Source: an uncultured Bacteroidales bacterium
GTDB taxonomy: Bacteria > Bacteroidota > Bacteroidia > Bacteroidales > Paludibacteraceae
DNA length: 64,000 nt
Assembly (NCBI GenBank): GCA_903830915.1
Contig: CAIKVR010000375.1
Span: 1-64,000, forward strand
Reading direction: 5' to 3'
Shown here: piece after piece, positions 47,081 through 55,139 of the stretch
Layout: each line of letters opens with the position of its first letter
Position numbering within the stretch: position 1 is the first letter of the stretch
Translations under genes and position numbers: made by a program
The notes under the pieces: model-generated
Seen by the model: the letters and a program-made list of their open reading frames with translations, nothing else
Told to the model about the DNA's origin: nothing
Database searches by the model: none

Positions 47081-49945
47081 TTATTTTGTCAATACTTTGA
47101 ACACTGCATCTTGCCTAGTACTCTTTACTTTTACAATATACAATCCATTTTGAGGGATATTAAAAGATTTATTTTGTGTACTAATTATCAACCTGCCCAT
47201 ACAATCAAATACTTTTGTCTCTGTTTTTTCAGAAGTTTCAATATTTATGTTGTTACCGTTTATCTTAATTCCGGCATTAGTTCCTATCAATATTTCTTTT
47301 ACATCGGTTGCATTAGCAAGTGCTTCTTCAATAAAAGCATCGGTTTCGGTAGTAACTTGTGTCTCATAGGGTCCAAAACCATTATGTCCATAGCCAGGAA
47401 TGGTGGTGAATTTATATTTTGCTCCCGCAGTTTCCAAAGCTGCCGCAAGTGCCACCGACTGGCTGTAGTAAATGGATGCATCGGCATCTCCGTGTACAAG
47501 ATAAGTAGCCGGTGAACTGGCTGTTACATACGTAATGGGTGATACCGTCCGAACAAAGTCCATATTGGTGGTATAAGTACCCAACCAATTCACCCAACCA
47601 CCATAATACATCAAATTAACCATGTCGCAGGGTGCAGAGCGGGCTGTAACAGCAAGCACTTTAATATCGCCGTTATAGGGCGGACAATCATTGTCGAACA
47701 TTTTGTTGTTTTGCAAATAAGCAGCCATCAAAGCCAAATGTGCACCAGCCGACGTGCCTTGCAATATAATCTTGTTCTTATCAATATTCAAGGTTTGAGC
47801 ATGATTCAGTACATAAAGCAATGCTCCGCGCACATCTTCAACTGCTGCAGGGGCCAACGCCTCACCGGTCATTCGGTATTCGATGCGTGCAATGGCGTAA
47901 CCTTTGGCAAAATAGCTTCCGAAAGCACTTGCACCTTCTTTGAAACCACCAACCCATGCACCACCATGAATGCCCATTATGATAGGTGCCGGGGTCGTTG
48001 CATTGGTGGGATAATAAATATCCATGCGGCAGTTGGTACTGTTCACGGTTTTGTAGTTCACATCCAACAAAGCACTGTAATTAGAAGGATAACCAACTAT
48101 TTTCATGGTTTGAAAATTGAGCGTAATGGCTTTCGAGAGATTGGTGGCATTTCCAATTTCAGCAAATGCACCTGCAGAAACAGTCAGAGTTTGGGTTGCA
48201 TTAATGGTATTGCTTGGAATCATCGCTACCGGAATGGTGACCACATTGGCCAAAATAGTGCAACTGCCCAGCTGAATAGAAACCGCATTGAGCAGAATGG
48301 TTCCCGTGGCGGTTTGTATGTTTCTATTGAAAGTAAGCGTTATTGTTTTCTGAATATTGGAATATGCAAGTTCGCCCTCTACCGGTGATGAACTTCTAAG
48401 AGTCACTTCTGACGATTGTTGTAAGGTGCGTGTAAATATTTTGTAAATACTAAGGGAGCTCCCTGTATTATTGGCAATCCGAAGTTTTGTTGCCGAGCTG
48501 CGTAACAATGGAATGGTATAAACACTATCGGGTGTGTTTCGGGTAATATAGGTGCCAATGATTTGCCACACACTTCCTACTAGTTCTTCCAATCGGAATG
48601 AACTTCCGGTAGTGCCGGTTGCAGCATGAATTTCAATCTCACCTACAGTTTCCAGTAATGGAAACTCAACCAGGGCAGCTTCTGAACTTCCACCAATAAT
48701 AAATCTGTTGGTATGTATTTCTCCTGTTGGACAGGTTGCTGTACTTTTATAAAGATAGCCCTTTATAATATTAAATCCATTGATGATAGCGGTAGGATAG
48801 GTACCGTAAGTCAGATATGAAGTGGCAGCTGTTCCCCAAGTGCCATCACCAAAATCAGTTTTGATGTAACTTACCGAAATTGGTGCTAAAGTTGTTATAT
48901 TGGCAGAGGAAGCAGACAAATTAGAATCATCGTTGACAATTCCATCCCCTTTTGCCACTATCTTATACGTATAAATCATACTTCCGGTCAAACCGCTAAT
49001 GACCAGACTAGAAGTGCTTTGCCCGGTTACAGTGGTAGAACTAACTAAGCTTGTTCCTTGATATAGTTTTACAATATAACCTATTGCATTGGCCACGGGT
49101 ATCCAATTGGCGGTAAAACTTGTTTCGGTAATTAAGGTAGCTGAGCCAACAGTTGGTGTAGTGATTTTTGGAAGTCCTACTTTTACTGCATCTGCCCAAT
49201 TGTCGCTAAAACGAAGACCAGCAATTTTGCCTGTTGGTGTAGCACGCAATGTAATGGCTTGTATTTTTGATAACGCAAAAGCCAATGAAAGCGTAGCTTC
49301 TGGAGTTGTTGGTTCTGCGCCCCCAATTACAGGATTTATATACAGCGAAAAGGATTCAGTGCCAGAAAGTGCTGGTGTAACTTTCAATACAATTAAATAC
49401 GTCTCACCAAATTTCAATAAAGTTGGTGTCACATTAGTTACAGCAGTTTCAGTATTTTGTTGCACACCTAAATTAAAACCCGTTGTGCCATTAGTTAATG
49501 TGGTCACTCTCCAACGAAGGTAGTTGCCATACACATCTCTGCTAAAAAATAGAAAGGCATCATTATTCCTGATGGCCGAGAAATTAATCAATGCGCTGAG
49601 ATAAAACGGTTTTCCAGTATATTCCGAACCGTTAGTGAGACTATAGCTTCCGTAACGTCTGTTTCCACTCACCACCACTGATTTTCCAAAATTATTGTCG
49701 CAATAAGTGGAATAACTCAGTGCGCTATTTTCAACAAGTGAAGTTCCCAATACAAGATTATTCCATTGATTTGCCAAAATTGCGGCACTTGTATTTGTAT
49801 ATGTGGCTTTTACTAACGAATCGGCACCCATTGCAGTTGCATTAAAAAACTGGCTGTAATCAATGGGTAAAGTTTGTGGATAGCTTGCTTTTACAATAAA
49901 AGTAAATGCACAAAAAGAGAATAATATGATTGTAATCCTTTTCAT
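47081..49945 (-). CDS. Modular alpha/beta-hydrolase esterase: YPQTLPIDY module, FnIII, FGDGTWG module, Big_5-like domain, esterase, T9SS tail
   Basis: 954 aa; MGIHGGAWVGG oxyanion region, ILQGTSAGAHLAL nucleophile elbow, VHGDADASIYY, PGYGHNGFGPYE; C-terminal VFDCMGRLIIS...NGLYIVKVKS. Confidence 0.85.
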   Translation of the reverse strand: MKRITIILFSFCAFTFIVKASYPQTLPIDYSQFFNATAMGADSLVKATYTNTSAAILANQWNNLVLGTSLVENSALSYSTYCDNNFGKSVVVSGNRRYGSYSLTNGSEYTGKPFYLSALINFSAIRNNDAFLFFSRDVYGNYLRWRVTTLTNGTTGFNLGVQQNTETAVTNVTPTLLKFGETYLIVLKVTPALSGTESFSLYINPVIGGAEPTTPEATLSLAFALSKIQAITLRATPTGKIAGLRFSDNWADAVKVGLPKITTPTVGSATLITETSFTANWIPVANAIGYIVKLYQGTSLVSSTTVTGQSTSSLVISGLTGSMIYTYKIVAKGDGIVNDDSNLSASSANITTLAPISVSYIKTDFGDGTWGTAATSYLTYGTYPTAIINGFNIIKGYLYKSTATCPTGEIHTNRFIIGGSSEAALVEFPLLETVGEIEIHAATGTTGSSFRLEELVGSVWQIIGTYITRNTPDSVYTIPLLRSSATKLRIANNTGSSLSIYKIFTRTLQQSSEVTLRSSSPVEGELAYSNIQKTITLTFNRNIQTATGTILLNAVSIQLGSCTILANVVTIPVAMIPSNTINATQTLTVSAGAFAEIGNATNLSKAITLNFQTMKIVGYPSNYSALLDVNYKTVNSTNCRMDIYYPTNATTPAPIIMGIHGGAWVGGFKEGASAFGSYFAKGYAIARIEYRMTGEALAPAAVEDVRGALLYVLNHAQTLNIDKNKIILQGTSAGAHLALMAAYLQNNKMFDNDCPPYNGDIKVLAVTARSAPCDMVNLMYYGGWVNWLGTYTTNMDFVRTVSPITYVTASSPATYLVHGDADASIYYSQSVALAAALETAGAKYKFTTIPGYGHNGFGPYETQVTTETDAFIEEALANATDVKEILIGTNAGIKINGNNINIETSEKTETKVFDCMGRLIISTQNKSFNIPQNGLYIVKVKSTRQDAVFKVLTK
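49184..49882 (-). repeat. YPQTLPIDY module copy 9 (N-terminal to esterase)
   Basis: YPQTLPIDYSQFF...SALSYSTYCDNNFGKSVV...YINPVIGGAEPTTPEAT...RATPTGKIAGLRFSDNWADAVK. Confidence 0.85.
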
Positions 49946-49977
49946 TTTTAGTATTATATCCTTTAATGACTTTGTGA

Positions 49978-51186
49978 TTATTTCTTTGTATTGTTTTTCT
50001 GTCTTGTTAACGCCTCCATAAAATAATAGTCGGCATAATTAAGCGGCACATTAATCTCAGCACCCCAAGGCAAAAAACCGGTACTTTGTTTTAATAAAAA
50101 ACCCCTGTTTTCACCTAATTTCGACTTGTAATCCTTTTCTAAACTTAGAAGAATTTTATTTGCCAACAGATTATACTTTAATGTATTACTCTGATCTAAA
50201 GTTGCTAATTCTAAAAGTGCCGATGCCATTACCGATGCTGCCGAAGCATCTTTGGGAACATTAGGTATTTTAGGTGCGTCAAAGTCCCAAAACGGAACGA
50301 GATCTGTGGGCATATTTTTATTATTGAAAATAAAATTGGCAATCTTCTCCGTCTGATCCAAATATTTTTTATCCCCTGTTTCTCTATACATAAAGGTGAA
50401 CCCATATAATGCCCATGCTTGTCCCCTCGCCCACGAAGATTCATCACTGTAACCCTGATAGGTCATTTTCAGTCTGGCATTTCCGGTAATGCTATCATAA
50501 TCAATCACATGATAACAACTTCCATTATCTCTGAAATGGTTCCGTAATGTTTTATCGGCGTGACTGACTGCTATTTTGTAAAATGAAGAATCCTTTGTTT
50601 CATGAAACGCCCAAAAAAGCAATTCTAGATTCATCATATTGTCTATTATTACCGGATATTGCCACTTTTCTTTATTAAAATCCCATGAACGGATACAACC
50701 CACCTTAGGATTAAATCGTTTACACAAGGACGTTGCCGATTGAATTAATACTTCTTTGTAATGAGCTGATTTAGTAAGTCGGTAACCATTGCCATAACTA
50801 CAATACATCATAAATCCAACATCATGATTTCCTGTGTTGAATTGCTGGCTTTCGAGGATTTCGGTATATTTAATTGCTTGTCGTTTCCAAAAAAGGTCAT
50901 TCGTGTTTTCGTACAAATACCACAACGAACCTGGGAAAAACCCGCTTGTCCAGTCCTCGGGAGCAACTAACATCAATTCTCCGTTAGGCATTAATGATCG
51001 TGGAAAGATTTTATTTGTCAGACATTTATGTTCTGTTTGTTTTTTTTCAATTTCCTTTAATGCAAACCGATATTGTTTGTCAACAAAACTCAAAATACCC
51101 GAATTGGTTAATGGTTTCGAAAAACAAGATATTATTATCAAGTAAAATAAAAAAGTGAGTGCGGCAATTTTTCTAAATCGATTCAT
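49978..51186 (-). CDS. GH88 unsaturated glucuronyl hydrolase
   Basis: 402 aa; DWTSGFFPGSLWYLYE, HDVGFMMYCSYGNGYRLT, IIDNMMNLELLFWA, ESSWARGQAWALYGFTFMYRET, DASAASVMASALLEL. Confidence 0.93.
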   Translation of the reverse strand: MNRFRKIAALTFLFYLIIISCFSKPLTNSGILSFVDKQYRFALKEIEKKQTEHKCLTNKIFPRSLMPNGELMLVAPEDWTSGFFPGSLWYLYENTNDLFWKRQAIKYTEILESQQFNTGNHDVGFMMYCSYGNGYRLTKSAHYKEVLIQSATSLCKRFNPKVGCIRSWDFNKEKWQYPVIIDNMMNLELLFWAFHETKDSSFYKIAVSHADKTLRNHFRDNGSCYHVIDYDSITGNARLKMTYQGYSDESSWARGQAWALYGFTFMYRETGDKKYLDQTEKIANFIFNNKNMPTDLVPFWDFDAPKIPNVPKDASAASVMASALLELATLDQSNTLKYNLLANKILLSLEKDYKSKLGENRGFLLKQSTGFLPWGAEINVPLNYADYYFMEALTRQKNNTKK

Positions 51187-51282
51187 AGTTTGGCTTTGTA
51201 TGATATTATTTTATATCTGAAAATCAGTTGGTTTTATCGATACAAAGATATAGTAGTGTAGTTTGGCTAGACTGACAAGAAC

Positions 51283-51309
51283 GTTCGTTTCATTTGATAC
51301 TATTGTTCA
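51283..51309 (-). promoter_or_regulatory. 27-bp operator-like element upstream of GH88
   Basis: + strand GTTCGTTTCATTTGATACTATTGTTCA; -7 box TATCTTTG (minus strand) at 51243-51250. Confidence 0.72.
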
Positions 51310-51487
51310 GTAAATACAATTTTCTATGGATTTAATTCTATAGCAATTGGAATCAAATTGAATTAAATTTGATCAAAACCTGGCGTGAACTTGGTGTAAA
51401 TGAAAAACACCAACCCAATGAACGGATAAGTGTTTTTATTTCCATTGTAACCCAATTGTTTTGAACTAGTTACTGGGTTTTTATAAT

Positions 51488-51864
51488 GAAAATACTGTTC
51501 TTATTAATGACTGTTCTAAAACAAGACAAAGTGCAATTTGGCAATCAGCTTTCAAATGAGCATTTAAGAATCACAATTTGAATACCATTGAAATTCCTTA
51601 TTATTTGAAAATTGAAAAGAAAAATAGCTAAGGTTTTCCTCCTGCAATCGGTTGCAATATGAATTTTCTGCAAATTGGTGATAATATTTTTGTTCCTACG
51701 TTAATATCCCTGATGATGAAAAAGCTGTTAAACAATACGAAAATGATTTATTTAAAGGAAAGAATGTTCTATCAATTAATTCTGAGAAAATTGCTGAAAG
51801 AGGTGGTGTCCTTAACTGTATATCTTGGAATATACTAAGAACTAAACAAAAGGAAAGCGGTTAG
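51488..51864 (+). pseudogene. Decayed agmatine deiminase / peptidylarginine deiminase-family gene (C-terminal part)
   Basis: Frame 1: ENTVLINDCSKTRQSAIWQSAFK*AFKNHNLNTIEIPYYLKIEKKNS*GFPPAIGCNMNFLQIGDNIFVPT; after a frameshift: NIPDDEKAVKQYENDLFKGKNVLSINSEKIAERGGVLNCISWNI. Two in-frame stops plus a frameshift. Confidence 0.7.
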
Positions 51865-52256
51865 GCTTCGCATGTAAGATAATTACAGGCAGCTCCACAA
51901 ATACCGAGCAAGTGAGTACAGAGCCAAACTTGTTTGAGCTATGCTGAGTGCAGTTGGTATTCTTGAAAAAAAATCACCAGCCGCACAAAATCAACGCTTT
52001 TGCCCTGCTTCACTGCCCGAAAGACCAATAATATTCCCCACCTCCTTTTCAATTGTTGCAGTAAAAAATTAATTCGAGTTTTATTTCCATGTGCTTGCGG
52101 TCTGTTCATTCCACAATTCACGCATTCATTCCATTTCACTTATAGGCTGTAATCCTCCCACAAATAAATCAACACACAAACAGCCAGTTATACCGAAGGA
52201 ATGCTTCAAATTATTCAAAAGTAAAAGTACTTTAATTATTCATCTGATAATAAGTA

Positions 52257-52637
52257 CTATGCTACCAACACAGTAGCTTTCGAATTTTTAAAAACAAAGT
52301 CAATTACTTTGACATTGAGTTTATCAATTGGCGAAAAATCCTTGTTGATATAACCTTCAGTAACACGATGAGCAGATGCATGGTTTAGTGCAAAGCCAAC
52401 CAATTCTGTCGAAGCACCACAATCGTTTTGTGCTATTGTTGCCCATGAATGACGAAAAGTATATGTAGTGATATTTTCTTTTACCTTAGCAATTGTTGCA
52501 ACTTCTTTCAATCCCATATCTATTGATTTCAAAAAACCATTTTCAGAACAAATTTTATCTGAAAATGAAAAGAGCTTATTTGCACCCTTATATTTATCAA
52601 ATAACGGCATTATACATTCTGGAATAGTTATTTCCAT
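52257..52637 (-). pseudogene. Truncated tyrosine recombinase (phage/ICE-type integrase), C-terminal catalytic part
   Basis: TYTFRHSWATIAQNDCGAS...LNHASAHRVTEGYI (HxxR and Tyr nucleophile regions). Frame continues upstream as SGINVVDFYYKYKTDREGNKLHYIRHKVKAKRGNNAK but is cut by a stop (TAG); N-terminal domain missing. Confidence 0.75.
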
Positions 52638-52863
52638 TTTGGCATTGTTACCACGTTTAGCTTTGACCTTATGCCTTATATAGTGGAGTTTATTTCCTTC
52701 CCTGTCTGTTTTATACTTATAATAAAAATCAACAACATTTATCCCTGACTAACTTAAATTAGGATGGAAATTTATTGTACAATGTACATTTGCATTAAAA
52801 TATGGCAATTAATGGCAGTCCGAAAATTTGGGTGGGGCAAATGTGGGGCAAATTTCCTAAAAC

Positions 52864-52904
52864 AAAAAAGCTAAAACGCTTATTAATTGCGTTTTAGCTT
52901 TTTT
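52864..52904 (-). terminator. Intrinsic terminator downstream of tRNA-Asn (bidirectional shape)
   Basis: Perfect 16-bp inverted repeat AAAAAAGCTAAAACGC / GCGTTTTAGCTTTTTT with a 9-nt loop. Confidence 0.8.
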
Positions 52905-52909
52905 AACAG

Positions 52910-52983
52910 CTCTCCCTCTTGGACTTGAACCAAGGACCCTCTGATTAACAGTCAGATGCTCTAACCAACTGAGCTAAGGAAGA
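52910..52983 (-). tRNA. tRNA-Asn (anticodon GTT)
   Basis: Minus strand TCTTCCT-TA-GCTC-AGTTGGTTA-GAGC-A-TCTGA-CTGTTAA-TCAGA-GGGTC-CTTGG-TTCAAGT-CCAAG-AGGGAGA-G folds as a full cloverleaf. Confidence 0.96.
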
Positions 52984-53076
52984 ATTTTTGCTGTACATTT
53001 TTTCAAATGCGTTGCAAAAGTAATAGGTTTTATTGAAATATGCAATATCTTTGCAGAAAAATAAGGATTAATTTTT

Positions 53077-54057
53077 ATGAAGAAAGTATTAGGGATGGGT
53101 AATGCCCTGACAGACATTTTATTGCAGATTGACAATGACAACATTTTATTGTCTTTAAATTTGCCAAAAGGCGGAATGCAATTAATAAATACCGAGCGGT
53201 CTGAGCAAATTAGCGCAGCAGTAAGTGAATTTAACAAGATAATGGCTACCGGAGGTTCTGCATCAAATACCATCAACGGTATTACAAAGCTTGGAATGAA
53301 TGCCGGATTTGTCGGCAAAATAGGAAAGGATGATATTGGGCTATTTTTCACAAACGATTCTGTAAATAATGGCGTTGAACCACAATTATTATTAAGCGAA
53401 ACGCCTTCCGGACGCTGTATTGTGTTGGTTTCACCGGATAGTGAACGTACACTTTGTACTTACCTCGGGGCTGCCTGCGAACTTGAAGCCGGAGATTTAA
53501 ATCCTGAAATGTTTGTTGGGTATCATATTTTCCATATTGAAGGTTATTTGGTTCAAAACCATGATTTGATTCGTACCGCTGTAAAAATGGCTAAAGAAGC
53601 AGGACTGAAAGTTTCTATTGACCTGGCAAGTTATAATGTGGTTGAAGCAAATTTAGATTTTTTGCATGAAATTGTAAATGAATATGTAGATATCGTTTTT
53701 GCAAACGAAGAAGAAGCACGTGCTTTTACCGGCAAAGAACCTAAAGAAGCATTGATCCATATTTCGGATCATTGCGATATTGCGGTGGTAAAGGTGGGTA
53801 AGGAAGGCTCGTATATTAAATCAGGTGACAAGCATGTTCAGATTAAACCCCGATTGGCCAATGCTATAGATACCACAGGTGCGGGTGATTTATATGCTGC
53901 CGGATTCTTATATGGACTGGCTAATGATTATTCACTTGAAGTTTGCGGAGAAATTGGATCATTGGTTTCGGGCAATGTGGTAGAAGTGCTTGGAGCTAAA
54001 ATGACTGATGCTGTTTGGGAAGAAATTCATGCTGAAATACGGAAAATAGTAAACTAG
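53077..54057 (+). CDS. PfkB-family carbohydrate/nucleoside kinase
   Basis: 326 aa; GGSASNTINGITKLG, DTTGAGDLYAAGFLYG. Confidence 0.93.
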   Translation: MKKVLGMGNALTDILLQIDNDNILLSLNLPKGGMQLINTERSEQISAAVSEFNKIMATGGSASNTINGITKLGMNAGFVGKIGKDDIGLFFTNDSVNNGVEPQLLLSETPSGRCIVLVSPDSERTLCTYLGAACELEAGDLNPEMFVGYHIFHIEGYLVQNHDLIRTAVKMAKEAGLKVSIDLASYNVVEANLDFLHEIVNEYVDIVFANEEEARAFTGKEPKEALIHISDHCDIAVVKVGKEGSYIKSGDKHVQIKPRLANAIDTTGAGDLYAAGFLYGLANDYSLEVCGEIGSLVSGNVVEVLGAKMTDAVWEEIHAEIRKIVN

Positions 54058-54206
54058 TTTGAAAGTTTATAACGTTAATACAGTTTATAATTGTATGTTT
54101 ATCAAACATTTGTATCATACCACTTGCCACTATCTGCTTACCACTTGCCACTTACTGTTTACTGATAACTGATAACTGATAACTGTTTACTGATAACTGT
54201 TGAATA

Positions 54207-55118
54207 ATGTTTAAATCGCTAAAAATATATATTGCCATTGTTCTTTCCATGATTTTTTGGTCATTTTCGTTTATCTGGACGAGGGTGGCTATTCTATCAT
54301 TTCCTCCGATGACGTTGATTACGCTTCGGTTAATACTGGCATCAGCATTGCTTTTGGGAGTTCTGAAAATTACAGGGCGATTTCAACTAATTCGAAAAAC
54401 TGATTTAAAGTTGTTTCTCTTTCTGGCTCTATTTGAACCTTTTTTGTATTATGTTGGTGAAACTTTTGGGTTGACAAGGATTGAATCTACACCCGCAGCA
54501 GTGATTATTTCAACCATTCCGCTTTTTGCTCCGGTGTTTGCTTTTATCATTCTGCGCGAACGCATTGGTTGGTCAACGATGCTCGGGATTCTACTTTCGC
54601 TTATAGGTGTATTTTTTGTGATTTACGAACAAGGTAAAGGTTTTAAGGCTAATCCTGTGGGTGTGGCATTAATGTTTATGGCAGTATTTTCGGCAATCGG
54701 ATACGCTACTATTTTGAAAAAAATTCCTAGTTATTACAACAACATGTCGGTTATTTTTTATCAAAGTCTGTTTGGGCTAATTTATTTTATCCCTACTTTT
54801 TTTCTGACCGATTATTCATCTATACAAAGCATAAAAGTTAGTAATCAATCGCTTTTGGCATTATTCATGCTGGCATTATTTGCTTCAGTTATTGCATTTG
54901 TGCTGTTTGCAGGTGCTGTTCGCAAAATTGGTGTAACCCGTACCAATGTTTTTGTGAACCTGATACCTGTATTTACGGCCATTTTATCCTGGTTGATATT
55001 AGACGAAGTATTAACTTTGTGGAAAGGATTTGGGATTGCCGTGGTAGTAGCAGGATTATTTGTAAGTCAATGGAATAGCTACAAAACAATCAAAATTACA
55101 AGCGAAGATATTTTATAG
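54207..55118 (+). CDS. EamA/DMT-superfamily permease
   Basis: 303 aa; ten hydrophobic segments, duplicated EamA pattern (FWSFSFIWTRVAI..., FVNLIPVFTAILSWLILDE). Confidence 0.9.
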   Translation: MFKSLKIYIAIVLSMIFWSFSFIWTRVAILSFPPMTLITLRLILASALLLGVLKITGRFQLIRKTDLKLFLFLALFEPFLYYVGETFGLTRIESTPAAVIISTIPLFAPVFAFIILRERIGWSTMLGILLSLIGVFFVIYEQGKGFKANPVGVALMFMAVFSAIGYATILKKIPSYYNNMSVIFYQSLFGLIYFIPTFFLTDYSSIQSIKVSNQSLLALFMLALFASVIAFVLFAGAVRKIGVTRTNVFVNLIPVFTAILSWLILDEVLTLWKGFGIAVVVAGLFVSQWNSYKTIKITSEDIL

Positions 55119-55139
55119 CATTTTATATCAGTTTAGATT

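Noticed and set aside
47711-48388. 225-aa + strand ORF
   Set aside because: Antisense to the modular esterase gene; no signal peptide or domain pattern; considered spurious.
20648-49882. Repeated DNA could be read as a transposon or CRISPR-like array
   Set aside because: Repeat units are in-frame protein domains within different genes, with no terminal inverted repeats, spacers or transposase.
51939-52139. 66-aa minus-strand ORF near the integrase remnant
   Set aside because: Could be a remnant of a mobile-element gene, but no family could be supported from sequence alone.
52974-53351. 125-aa minus-strand ORF over the PfkB start and tRNA
   Set aside because: Antisense to PfkB and overlaps the tRNA; no family resemblance.
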